DNA of 64,000 nucleotides, from assembly GCA_947493195.1 (NCBI GenBank), contig CANLQG010000009.1:62001-126000 (forward strand). The letters run 5' to 3'. The notes under the pieces were generated by a model. That model saw only the letters and a program-made list of their open reading frames with translations, searched no databases and had not been told where the DNA came from. This document shows positions 33,786 through 42,863 of this stretch, one piece after another (position 1 is the stretch's first letter; every line of letters begins with the position of its first letter). The translations under genes and the position numbers were made by a program. The stretch comes from an uncultured Sphingomonadaceae bacterium (GTDB lineage: Bacteria; Pseudomonadota; Alphaproteobacteria; Sphingomonadales; Sphingomonadaceae).

Positions 33786-35206
33786 TCCAGTTTTTCGCCC
33801 AGCAGCGCGCGCTGCTGGCGGAACATCGTGAGGCCCTCTCCCACCAGTGGCTCCACCTTTGTCGTCTCGAACGTCAGCGGGTCGACCTTTTCACCATTGA
33901 TGATGATTTCATAGTGCAAGTGCGGCCCGGTAGAAGCGCCGGTACTACCAACGTAGCCGATAACCTCGCCCTGCCTCACCTGCTGCCCGACTGTCAGATC
34001 ATCGCGGAACTTGCTGAGGTGCAGGTAGCGCGTGATCATCCCGTCACCGTGGGCCAGTCGCACCATGTTGCCCGCGCCGCCAGCCGGGGCGCGGAAGTCG
34101 ACCGTGGCATCGCCGGAGGCATAGATGGGCGTTCCCGTGGGAGCCGCGAAATCGACGCCGCCGTGCAGGATTCGCCGCTGCCGGATCGGATGGTTGCGGA
34201 AACCGAACTGCGACGAGACGCGTGCGCCGTCCACCGGCGTTCGCATCAGGCTGCGCACGTTGGCCTGCCCGCCGGTATCGAACCACTGGGTTTCGACGGC
34301 TCCCGGCGGCGCAAAGGAGAAATACTCGCGATCGCCCTTTTTGGTGACCATGCGCGCATAGAGGAGGCGAAGCGATCCCTCGACGGTTTCGCCATCCTCG
34401 GTCACGTCTTCCTGCCACAGGGCCATGAACCGGTCGCCCGCATCCACCTCGTCGGCGAAGCTGAAGTCGTAGGAGAATATCTTCGCGAACGGGGTGACGA
34501 GACTGTCGGGCATGCCGGCCACCACGGCGGCGGAGTAGAAGTCGGTCTCGCCCATCTCACCCTCGACGCGGCGTATCTCCGTGCGAATTTCGGCGAAGAC
34601 GTCGCGCCGGTCAAAACCGCCGTCGGCGCGCCGTGTAAGCTCCACGCTGGCCCCGCTGGGAAGCGAGGCTGCCATGAACTGGGTTTCCTGTCCGTTTTCT
34701 CCTTCAGCAAGCCAGATCTCGATCTGCATTTCCTTGTCGGCCGAGTCGAGGGCTGCAATCGTCTCGCGCCCAAGGGCGCCCGCCTCATCGGCAGGAACAC
34801 GCATGTCGATCAGCGTCTGCACAAGGCCCCGATAACCATCGACGGTTGTAAGCTGCTGCTTGCCCGCAAAGGTTCGCGCCGGGGTCTCTCTCGTTTCCGG
34901 CGCGGTCGGCGAGGCTTCGCCTGCCATCGTCTCCGCAGACGAGGCGGCGTTTGCCTCCTCTCCATCAGAGCTCAGGAAGAAAAAGCCGCCAAGCATTACT
35001 GCCCCCAGCGCGCCGATGGCCACACTCCATTTGAGCCGCGCACCTTTCGCGGGAGTTTCGGGAGAATCGGCGGCATCCTCGCCCTGCCCCACCCAGCTGC
35101 GCGGATCGAAGCCGGGTCCGTCGTTTGCGCCTGATGAAGAAGATGTTGGCGGCTTTGCATCAAGCCAAGTCTTCGGATTGAAAGAATCGGCATTGTTTTC
35201 AGACAT
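33782..35206 (-). CDS. Membrane-anchored M23 metallopeptidase
   Basis: A 474-residue LytM-type endopeptidase that should cut peptidoglycan cross-links. A cytoplasmic N-terminal tail holds two short repeats, FNPKTW (9-14) and FDPRSW (33-38). A single membrane helix lies at about 60-79. A periplasmic region follows, then the M23 domain (about 335-445) with zinc motifs HGGVD (348-352) and HLH (429-431). The active site is complete. Its place between the PAAR/DUF4123 pair and the tssK operon suggests a T6SS-dedicated peptidase opening the wall for the membrane complex. It is divergent from tssK by 115 bases. Confidence 0.85.
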   Translation of the reverse strand: MSENNADSFNPKTWLDAKPPTSSSSGANDGPGFDPRSWVGQGEDAADSPETPAKGARLKWSVAIGALGAVMLGGFFFLSSDGEEANAASSAETMAGEASPTAPETRETPARTFAGKQQLTTVDGYRGLVQTLIDMRVPADEAGALGRETIAALDSADKEMQIEIWLAEGENGQETQFMAASLPSGASVELTRRADGGFDRRDVFAEIRTEIRRVEGEMGETDFYSAAVVAGMPDSLVTPFAKIFSYDFSFADEVDAGDRFMALWQEDVTEDGETVEGSLRLLYARMVTKKGDREYFSFAPPGAVETQWFDTGGQANVRSLMRTPVDGARVSSQFGFRNHPIRQRRILHGGVDFAAPTGTPIYASGDATVDFRAPAGGAGNMVRLAHGDGMITRYLHLSKFRDDLTVGQQVRQGEVIGYVGSTGASTGPHLHYEIIINGEKVDPLTFETTKVEPLVGEGLTMFRQQRALLGEKLD

Positions 35207-35321
35207 TTTGCCCTCCGATCTTTCACTCCAACAATACCGACCAAAATGGTAGATACCGCCAATTGAAACTTTCTTCTTTGCCAGTCTTGTGTTTAACTAA
35301 TCACGAAGGGGGCGGCAAGGT

Positions 35322-36665
35322 ATGGCAGGTAATCGTGTTGCGTGGCGGGAAGGCATGTTCTTGCGTCCGCAGCATTTTCAAGCTCAGGATCGCTTCGTCG
35401 AAGGGTTCGTGGCAGCCCGTCACGACCAGGCACTGCCCTATTCATGGGGATTCTCCCAGATTTCGCTCGACCTGGGGTTGGCGGAACTGGGGCAGGTCGC
35501 GATTGCCTCTGCCCGGGGCGTGATGCCCGATGGTACGCCGTTCTCGATCCCGGAAGACATGCCGCCGCCCAAACCGCTGGCCATCGCCGAGGATACGAGG
35601 GACAGCATCGTCTACCTCACCCTGCCCCCGCGCCAGCGCGGGGCGGTGGAATTTGCCGATATCGAAAGCGGCGCGGTCGACACACGGTTCCTGGTGGAAG
35701 AGCAGGAAATCAGCGACAATTTCTCGGAAGAGCGCGCGTCGGAAGATATTGCCCTGGGCCGCCCGAACCTGCGACTCGGCATGACGCCGGACGAGACCGA
35801 GGGACGTCTGCTGGTCGGGCTAGCCCGCATTCGCGAAGTCTCGAGCAAGAAGGTGGTCTTCGACGATCGCTTCATCCCCCCGGCCATCGACCTGCGGGCC
35901 GGGCGTCTCGCATCGCTGAACAAGGATATCATGGGCCGGGCCGAACAGCTCGCCTCCTCCCTGGCCAGAACGGCTGCCGATTCGGCGGAAGGCGGGCAGG
36001 ATACGTTCCGCGCTTTCCTGCTGCTGCAGGCGCTCAACCGCTGGACAGCGGTTCTGAAACATCTCGACACGATGCCCGCCATCCATCCCGAGCGGCTGTT
36101 CGAGAATTTCCTGGCACTGGCGGCAGAGGCTTCCACGCTCAAACGTTCCGACCGCAAGCCACCGCCCCTGCCAACCTACAAGCACGAGGATCTGCAGGGC
36201 TGCTTCGATCCGCTGGTGAACCTTTTGCAGGATCTGCTGTCGGGCAGCCTGGAACAGTCCACGGAAATGCTGCAGCTGGGCAAGGTCGGGAAGTCCAACA
36301 GCTCTTTCCAGCACATCATCCGCGACCGCGAGCTGGTGAAGAATTCCTACCTTTACCTTGCCGTGTCCGATCGCTCGAAATCGCTGGAGGAAATCCGCAA
36401 GCGGATTCCCGCCTATACCAAGATCGGCTCCACGCTGAAGATGCGCGAAATGGTGCAGTCGAACCTAGAAAGCCGCATTCCGCTGCGGCACACGACCACC
36501 CCGCCCTCACAGCTGCGTATCCTGCCGAACTACGTCTATTTCGAGCTCGATCGCAGCTCTCCGCATTGGCCCGAACTCTACGATGCGCCGGGCATCGGTT
36601 TCCACATCGCCGACGAGTGGCCCGAACTGAAACTGGAACTGTGGGCGGTTAAGCAGAAGCCATGA
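35322..36665 (+). CDS. tssK: T6SS baseplate subunit TssK
   Basis: A 447-residue baseplate protein that links the wedge (TssEFG) to the TssL/M membrane complex. The family start VAWREGMFLRPQHFQAQDRF (residues about 6-25) is clear. Middle and C-terminal shoulder and head regions carry YDAPGIGFHIADEWPELKLELWAVK near the end. Length is typical. It begins the operon tssK-tssL-tssM-tagF-pppA-ppkA and overlaps tssL by 4 bases. The intergenic region toward the M23 gene has no recognisable sigma-54 box. Confidence 0.95.
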   Translation: MAGNRVAWREGMFLRPQHFQAQDRFVEGFVAARHDQALPYSWGFSQISLDLGLAELGQVAIASARGVMPDGTPFSIPEDMPPPKPLAIAEDTRDSIVYLTLPPRQRGAVEFADIESGAVDTRFLVEEQEISDNFSEERASEDIALGRPNLRLGMTPDETEGRLLVGLARIREVSSKKVVFDDRFIPPAIDLRAGRLASLNKDIMGRAEQLASSLARTAADSAEGGQDTFRAFLLLQALNRWTAVLKHLDTMPAIHPERLFENFLALAAEASTLKRSDRKPPPLPTYKHEDLQGCFDPLVNLLQDLLSGSLEQSTEMLQLGKVGKSNSSFQHIIRDRELVKNSYLYLAVSDRSKSLEEIRKRIPAYTKIGSTLKMREMVQSNLESRIPLRHTTTPPSQLRILPNYVYFELDRSSPHWPELYDAPGIGFHIADEWPELKLELWAVKQKP

Positions 36666-38152
36666 GCGACGACGGCAACAAGACTGTCTTTCGTCCTTCC
36701 CCGCTGAAAGGCGGCGGGGACCGTCCCGGCACGCCTTCCCCGCCGCCAGCCGCAGGGGGAGGGTTCACCGGCGGCGACTGGGGCACACCGCCGCCACCGC
36801 CTCCGCCCCCGACAGGAGGGGGCGGCTGGGACACTCCCTCTCCGCCGCCGCCCCCGCCCGGATCGGGTAGCGGTGGCAGGTTCGATCCGCTGGGTCCGTC
36901 TCCGTCCGCACCCCCGCCGCCGCCGATGGGCGCAACGCGTGAATTCATGGCCAGCCCGGCAGATAGCGTGCCCAGCCCCCAAACGCCGCGCACCGATCGC
37001 AATCCCATGCTGGCCCACGCCGCACCGGTGTTGGCGATGGTAGCGGCGATGCAGTCGGGCCGCTGGCAGATCAGCCTGCCCGAATTCCACCGCAAGGTGT
37101 CCGAAGCTATCGGGCGCTTCGAGCAGGCCATTGCCCCGCTCTACCCCGAACCCGTGCGCCAGCGGGCCAAGTACGCGATCTGTGCCACCGTTGACGACGT
37201 GGCGCAGAACCTTCCCGGCTCCGGTAATGACAGCGCCCAATGGGCGCAGCGCAACATGCAGGTGCTGTTCTTCCAGCAGAACATCGGCGGCGACCGGTTC
37301 TGGAACCTGGTGCAGGAAATGCTGCGCGATCCGCAGCGCAATTCCGACCTGATCGAGATGTTCCACGCCTGCCTTGCCGCAGGGTTCGAAGGGCGTCTTC
37401 GCACCATGCCTGACGGCCAGGGCAAGAAACAGGAGGTGATGAACAGCCTCTACGGGGCACTGGAACACGTACGCAGCCTGTCGCAGCAGGAAGTCGTCAG
37501 CCACTGGCGCGGGGAGGATACTCCGCGCAAGCCGCCCAATTTCTGGACCGTCGTGGCGCTGGTTGCCGCCGCAGCGGCGGGCATCGCGTTCCTGCTTTAC
37601 CTCGTTTTGTTTTTTGTCCTGATGGCCACCAACAGCGAACCTGAGGAACGCGTGGCGGGGCTGTTCCCCAGCGAACCGGTGTCGCTAAACCGGCAGGCTA
37701 CGGTGCTTGCCCCTCCTCCTACCAGCACGGAAACGCGCCTGCGCGAATTTCTCACGCCGGAAATCCAGCAGGGGCTGGTCGTCGTGGAAAACGACCGCGT
37801 GCGCACGACGGTGGGCACGCTGTTCGCGTCCGCCTCGGACCAGTTGGTGGGCGACAATGCCCGCCTGTTCCGCCGTATCGGCGAGGCCATCGAGCTGGAA
37901 CAGGGTCCGGTCACCGTCGAAGGCCACGCCGATTCCGACAAGGTGAGCCCGACCATCGAATTCCCCAACAACATGGCCCTGTCGCAGGCCCGCGCGGATA
38001 CGGTTGCGCAGATCATCGCCGGGCAGCTTTCCGATCCGGGCCGGGTCAACGCGGTGGGTTTCGGCGACACGCGCCCCATCGCCACGAATGAAACAGCCGA
38101 GGGCAAGGCGGAGAACAGGCGGGTGGAAATCGTGCTCGACCTGGGTTCGTAG
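36662..38152 (+). CDS. tssL: T6SS membrane protein TssL with C-terminal OmpA domain
   Basis: A 496-residue inner-membrane protein (DotU/IcmH family). The first 115 residues are Pro/Gly-rich and begin with the KTVF motif (residues 7-10, Thr8). The DotU domain covers about 115-290, with IGRFEQAIAPLYPEPVRQRA. One helix lies at about 294-321. A periplasmic OmpA-like peptidoglycan-binding domain (about 360-496) has VTVEGHADSDK, LSQARADTVA and NRRVEIVL. Extended TssL proteins with OmpA domains occur in Agrobacterium-type systems. A phosphothreonine near the N-terminus of Agrobacterium TssL is known to recruit Fha. It overlaps tssK. Confidence 0.94.
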   Translation: MSDDGNKTVFRPSPLKGGGDRPGTPSPPPAAGGGFTGGDWGTPPPPPPPPTGGGGWDTPSPPPPPPGSGSGGRFDPLGPSPSAPPPPPMGATREFMASPADSVPSPQTPRTDRNPMLAHAAPVLAMVAAMQSGRWQISLPEFHRKVSEAIGRFEQAIAPLYPEPVRQRAKYAICATVDDVAQNLPGSGNDSAQWAQRNMQVLFFQQNIGGDRFWNLVQEMLRDPQRNSDLIEMFHACLAAGFEGRLRTMPDGQGKKQEVMNSLYGALEHVRSLSQQEVVSHWRGEDTPRKPPNFWTVVALVAAAAAGIAFLLYLVLFFVLMATNSEPEERVAGLFPSEPVSLNRQATVLAPPPTSTETRLREFLTPEIQQGLVVVENDRVRTTVGTLFASASDQLVGDNARLFRRIGEAIELEQGPVTVEGHADSDKVSPTIEFPNNMALSQARADTVAQIIAGQLSDPGRVNAVGFGDTRPIATNETAEGKAENRRVEIVLDLGS

Positions 38153-38167
38153 GGAGGCGATCGGACA

Positions 38168-41100
38168 ATGAAGCGTTTCCTCACCAACTGGTGGACGGTC
38201 TCCATCTTCACAACCGTGGTGTTGATCCTGGTGTTCGCGGTGGGCCTGCCGCTGTTCGTGGACTTCCTGAAGCCGTGGTACGTGCGCGTTCCCGTCGCGC
38301 TGTTCTTCATCGCGCTGTGGGGCCTGTGGTGGTTCCTGCGCCGCCGCCGCGAAAAGAAACGCAACGCCGCGCTGGAAGAGCAACTGGCAGAGCAGAACAA
38401 GGCGGGCGAGGAAGCGGGCGTGATCGCCGGGCGGATGAAAGAGGCACTGGCCAACCTGCGCAAGGCGAGCGGCAAGCAACGCAACTACCTCTATACCCGT
38501 CCCTGGTATGTCATCATCGGCCCGCCGGGCGCGGGCAAGACGACCGCGCTGCTGAATTCGGGCCTGCGCTTCCCCTTCTCGGACCAGGCTGTCGGCGGGT
38601 CTTCGGGCACGCGCAACCTCGACTTCTGGTTTGCGGACGAGGCCGTGCTGCTCGATACGGCAGGCCGCTACACCACGCAGGATTCCGACAGCGAGGTGGA
38701 TTCAAGCGGCTGGAGCAGCCTGCTCGACATGCTGCGCAAGAACCGTCCGTTCGAACCGATCAACGGCGTTTTCGTGGCCATCCCGACCGACGACCTGCTG
38801 CGCGGCGACGTGCGCGAGATCGACCGTCATGCGCTGATCGTACGCCAGCGTCTGCGCGAAATCCGCGAGAAGCTGGAAACCAAGCTGCCGGTCTACCTGC
38901 TGCTGACCAAGTCTGATCTGATCGCGGGCTTTCCCGAATATTTCGCTGATCTCGACGTCGACGGACGGCGCGCCGTGCTGGGCCATACGTTTGACTGGAA
39001 AGGCGGCCCGCTCGATTCCGAAAGCATGGTTCGCGCCTTCGACACCATGACCAACGAGGTTGCCGCCCGCCAGCCCAAGCGGTTGCAGGACGAACCCGAT
39101 ATCCGGCGGCGCAGCCTGATCCTCGGCTTCCCCTCACAGTTGCATGAACTGCGCGCGCCGCTGCACCGTTTCATCGAGGGCGCGTTCCTGAAGGAAGACC
39201 GCCCCAGCGGAGAACTGCGCGGGTTCTACCTGACCTCGGGCACGCAGGATGGTGCCGCGCTGGACCGGATCCTGAACACCATGGCGCAAAGCTATGCGAT
39301 GGATGCCAGTTCCACGCAGGCCGATGGCCGCACCTTTTTCCTCAACCGCCTGTTGCAGGATGTCGCCTTTAAGGAAGCCGGCCTGCCCATCGCCGATTCC
39401 AGTGCGACGAAGCGGCAGCGCAACCGCATGGTCGCCATCTGCTCTGCAATCGGCATCGTCACGCTTGGCCTGATCGCTGCATGGACGGTCAGCTTCATCG
39501 GCAACCGCGGGTTCCAGGCAGAGACCGCGCGCGCCGCCGTCGCCATCGACAACGAGATCGAGCGCAACCAGCTTGACCTAGTGCAGGTCAGCGATTCCGA
39601 CACCCCGCTCACCAGTTCAGTAACGGTTCTCGACGCGCTGCGCGCACTTCCCGAGGGGTACGAGGCGCGGCAGGCTGGAAGCCCGGACCTGTCGATGCGC
39701 TTCGGCCTGTTCCAGTCGGACCTGAGCCGTCGCAACGTGGAAGCCTATCGCACGGGCCTGCGCCGTATCCTGCTGCCGCGCATCATGCTGGACCTGGAAA
39801 CCCGGATGCGGGCGAACATGTCGGATGCCTTCGCTCTGTACGAGCCTCTGAAGATCTATCTGATGCTGGGCGGCCATCATCCGCAGGGCGAAATCGATTC
39901 CGAAGCGGTCGCCAACATGATGATGCAGGAATGGTCGCAATACCAGTTCCCCGGCGCGGAGAACCGGCCTCTGCGTGAGAACCTGGCCCGCCATCTCGAA
40001 GCCTTGACCGAGGATGAGAACATCTCGGCCGCCTGGACCGGACGCGAGGCACCGCTCGACGCGTTGCTGGTGGATTCTGCGCGGCGCGAGATCGCCAACC
40101 TCAGCCCTGCCGACCGCGCCTATGCGATCATGAAACAGCGGGCCATCAACCCCGCTGGCGACGTGCGCCTGTCGACCGAATTGCAGCAGGGCGAGGCTGA
40201 GGCGTTTGCCGATCCGCAACTGGTGATGGACACGACGGTCCCCTATTTCTTCACCCGCGAAGGCTTCACGCAGGCCTACACCATGCGCCTCCAGACCATC
40301 CCAATGACGGTGGAAAGCGAGCTGTGGGTGCTGGGCGAGGATGCTGATACCGGCGGCCTGCGCCGCGAGATGGGCAATATCACTTCTGGCATTTCCGCCC
40401 GCTATGCCAGCGATTACATCGCCGCATGGGAAAGCGTGGTCGATGTGCTGAAGCCAGCCGACTACTTCTCCAACCAGCAGGCCTATCGCGCCTTCACCCG
40501 CGCCCCCTCCCCCCTGAAGAAAGTGCTCAGCGTGCTGCGCGACAACACGACGTTCGAAGGGGGCGTGGAGGATCAGGCTGGCGAGGTTATCGGGCGCGCA
40601 TTGGAGAACAACCGCGTGACGCGGGTTGCCAGTGAGATGGGCAGCGCAGCATCGGGGGGCGGTCTGTCCGCAGACCGGGAAATCGCGAACCACTTCCGCG
40701 AACTGCACGACTGGGTTGGCAACGGCACGGACCCCGCGCCGGTTGACGAATACGTGGCAAAGGTGCGCCAGGCCTTGCAGGCTGTCATCGTGGCGGGAAG
40801 CCCGGGCATCGGCACCGACAGCAGCACCCGCCTGGCAGAGGCAATGGCGCCTTTATCGCAGGCCGCGCTCGAAGTGCCGGCGCTGCTTGGCGACTTTGCC
40901 GAGGGTGTCGCCACCGGCGGGGCCAGCGCTCAGGTCAGCAGCCTGCAAAGCGAAGCAGGAGAGACCTGGGCGCAGAACATCCTGCCTGAATGCGAGGCGA
41001 TCGTTGCCAGCAAGTATCCGTTCGATTCGCAGTCGCCCGAAGATGCCGGGATTTCCGAGACCCGGCAGTTCTTCGCCCTCAACGGCACAATGGACCGGTT

Positions 41101-41647
41101 CGTGAAAGATCGCCTCGACAACTATCTCGACCGGGAGGACGAATACTGGCGCTGGCGCGACAACGAACCGATCGCCCGTGGGTTCAGCCCCGCAACGCCC
41201 GGCGCGTTCCAGAAGGCAGCGCTTTTGCGCGACATGCTGGCCGAAGGGTTGCCGATGGAAATCGCGCTGCTCGACAAGGGCGCGAATGTCAGCCGGGTGG
41301 ATTTCTCGTCCGGTGGCCTTTCGATGACATTCGATGAAGAAGGCGCGGACAATGCCCAGTCGCTGAACTGGACGCTGGGTGGCGGCCTGGCGCGCACGTC
41401 CGAAGTTCGGATCTACGTCGACAACGACGGGTCGGAAGAGCTTGTCTGGCGCCACCCTAACGAAGGGCCGTGGTCGCTTTTCCGCGTGCTGGAGCGCGCC
41501 GATATCCGCAATCGCGGCGAAGGCAGGGTCCAGGCAACGTTCAATCCGGGCCCAGCGCAGGCGACTTTCCTCGTCGGCTTTCCGCCGCAGTTCAATCCGT
41601 TCGGCGGTGGCGGGCTCTGGTCAGTCACCTGCCCCCAGACCCTGTGA
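38168..41647 (+). CDS. tssM: T6SS membrane protein TssM (IcmF family)
   Basis: A 1159-residue inner-membrane protein that forms the core of the trans-envelope complex. Two N-terminal helices (about 9-30 and 39-57) precede the cytoplasmic NTPase-like domain. That domain has Walker A GPPGAGKTT (118-126), LLDTAGRYTTQDSDSE and later LTKSDLIAGF. A third helix lies near 420-440. The large periplasmic part follows and ends with a beta-rich domain near FNPFGGGGLWSVTCP. TssL lies 15 bases upstream, and tagF starts within the stop codon. Confidence 0.95.
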   Translation: MKRFLTNWWTVSIFTTVVLILVFAVGLPLFVDFLKPWYVRVPVALFFIALWGLWWFLRRRREKKRNAALEEQLAEQNKAGEEAGVIAGRMKEALANLRKASGKQRNYLYTRPWYVIIGPPGAGKTTALLNSGLRFPFSDQAVGGSSGTRNLDFWFADEAVLLDTAGRYTTQDSDSEVDSSGWSSLLDMLRKNRPFEPINGVFVAIPTDDLLRGDVREIDRHALIVRQRLREIREKLETKLPVYLLLTKSDLIAGFPEYFADLDVDGRRAVLGHTFDWKGGPLDSESMVRAFDTMTNEVAARQPKRLQDEPDIRRRSLILGFPSQLHELRAPLHRFIEGAFLKEDRPSGELRGFYLTSGTQDGAALDRILNTMAQSYAMDASSTQADGRTFFLNRLLQDVAFKEAGLPIADSSATKRQRNRMVAICSAIGIVTLGLIAAWTVSFIGNRGFQAETARAAVAIDNEIERNQLDLVQVSDSDTPLTSSVTVLDALRALPEGYEARQAGSPDLSMRFGLFQSDLSRRNVEAYRTGLRRILLPRIMLDLETRMRANMSDAFALYEPLKIYLMLGGHHPQGEIDSEAVANMMMQEWSQYQFPGAENRPLRENLARHLEALTEDENISAAWTGREAPLDALLVDSARREIANLSPADRAYAIMKQRAINPAGDVRLSTELQQGEAEAFADPQLVMDTTVPYFFTREGFTQAYTMRLQTIPMTVESELWVLGEDADTGGLRREMGNITSGISARYASDYIAAWESVVDVLKPADYFSNQQAYRAFTRAPSPLKKVLSVLRDNTTFEGGVEDQAGEVIGRALENNRVTRVASEMGSAASGGGLSADREIANHFRELHDWVGNGTDPAPVDEYVAKVRQALQAVIVAGSPGIGTDSSTRLAEAMAPLSQAALEVPALLGDFAEGVATGGASAQVSSLQSEAGETWAQNILPECEAIVASKYPFDSQSPEDAGISETRQFFALNGTMDRFVKDRLDNYLDREDEYWRWRDNEPIARGFSPATPGAFQKAALLRDMLAEGLPMEIALLDKGANVSRVDFSSGGLSMTFDEEGADNAQSLNWTLGGGLARTSEVRIYVDNDGSEELVWRHPNEGPWSLFRVLERADIRNRGEGRVQATFNPGPAQATFLVGFPPQFNPFGGGGLWSVTCPQTL

Positions 41648-42138
41648 TGAATGCCCCGATGGCCACCTGTCTCTACGGAAAATTGCCGGGGCATGGCGAC
41701 TTCGTATCGAGGGGGCTGGAGCGGTCCCGCGAAGCCGCGCTGGATGAAACACTTGCAAGGTCGGTCGAGCAGGCGCGGGAGGAATGGGGCCCCGAGTTTG
41801 GCGAAACCTACGCTTCCGCGCAGCCCTGGCTATTCGCTGCCGCCGCTGGAACGGCCATCGTTATTCCAAGCGCCGACAAGGTCGGGCGGCTGTTTCCGCT
41901 CTACGCCGCAACAGGGCACCGCGTGGTGCTGCAGCATCTCTACGACACGGTGGTGGAAGCGATAGCCGCTCCGCAAGGCGCGGATGACCTGTTCGAGGCA
42001 CTGGAGAACCTCGAGATTTTCGACGGCGGTGCAAGTTCGGAACCCGAAGGCCAATGGTTCTGCATCGATGAAAAGGCCCCGCGCCTGCCGCTGTGCTGGG
42101 ATGAGGCCAGCGTGACCCCGGGAGTGATCATGGCATGA
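41647..42138 (+). CDS. tagF: T6SS-associated protein TagF
   Basis: A 163-residue protein of the TagF (SciT/ImpM) family. Its hallmark LYGKLPGHGDFVSRGL lies at about 9-24, and RLFPLYAATGHRVV follows. In Pseudomonas and Agrobacterium, TagF represses T6SS firing after translation and interacts with Fha. The ATG overlaps the tssM stop (TGATG), so start choice is firm. pppA follows with a 4-base overlap; Agrobacterium carries a fused TagF-PppA, and here they remain separate. Confidence 0.93.
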   Translation: MNAPMATCLYGKLPGHGDFVSRGLERSREAALDETLARSVEQAREEWGPEFGETYASAQPWLFAAAAGTAIVIPSADKVGRLFPLYAATGHRVVLQHLYDTVVEAIAAPQGADDLFEALENLEIFDGGASSEPEGQWFCIDEKAPRLPLCWDEASVTPGVIMA

Positions 42139-42863
42139 CTTTTCGAATCCGATCGGCAGGGATGAGTGACCCCGGACTGAAGCGCCCGGCAAACGAGGAT
42201 TCGATGCTGATCGATGACGACCAGTCCCTGTGGGTGGTGGCCGATGGCATGGGCGGTCACAAGAATGGGGCCTTCGCGTCGTCGCAGGCAGTCGGCCGCC
42301 TGGCGGAGCTTGCGTTCGAAGAGGATTTCGACGTGGCCCTGCAGCGCACCGCGGACTGCATCTACGCCGCCAACCAGCAGATATGGGAGGCCGAAGGCGG
42401 CTCGGAAGCTCGCGGGACCATGGGCACCACTATCGTTTCCCTGCTGATCCGGGGGCAGCGTTTCGCGATCCTGTGGGTAGGCGACAGCCGTGCCTACATC
42501 TATCGGCGCGGGGGCCTTTTCCGCCTCAGCACCGATCATACGCACGTGCAGGACCTGGTCGACCAGGGCATGCTCGAACCCTTGGAAGCCGAACATCACC
42601 CGATGGCCCACGTCCTGTCCCGCGCCCTCGGCGTACAGGAAACCGTGCAGGTCGATATCGTCGAGGACACGCTGGAGCCGGGTGACATATTCTTGCTGTG
42701 CAGCGATGGGTTGACCGGTCCCGTTAGCGAAGACCATATCCGCGAAATCGTGTCCGCCCATGCACCAGCAGAAGCCGTGGACAAGCTGATCGAGGCGGCC
42801 CATGCGAACGGGGCGCCCGATAACGTGAGCGTGGCACTGATAGCTGTCGAGAGTGATTCCTGA
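42135..42863 (+). CDS. pppA: PP2C-type protein phosphatase of the T6SS switch
   Basis: A 242-residue serine/threonine phosphatase that counters PpkA. Metal-binding motifs of the PP2C fold are complete: NEDSMLIDD, WVVADGMGGHKNG, IVSLLI, LWVGDSRAYIYR, LLCSDGLTGPV and APDNVSVALI. In other T6SSs PppA removes phosphate from the kinase target and switches secretion off. Overlaps with tagF (4 bases) and ppkA (1 base) show translational coupling. Confidence 0.94.
   Translation: MTFRIRSAGMSDPGLKRPANEDSMLIDDDQSLWVVADGMGGHKNGAFASSQAVGRLAELAFEEDFDVALQRTADCIYAANQQIWEAEGGSEARGTMGTTIVSLLIRGQRFAILWVGDSRAYIYRRGGLFRLSTDHTHVQDLVDQGMLEPLEAEHHPMAHVLSRALGVQETVQVDIVEDTLEPGDIFLLCSDGLTGPVSEDHIREIVSAHAPAEAVDKLIEAAHANGAPDNVSVALIAVESDS

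Noticed and set aside
35207..35321. Sigma-54 promoter for the T6SS operon
   Set aside because: No convincing GG-N10-GC element at the expected distance from tssK could be read.
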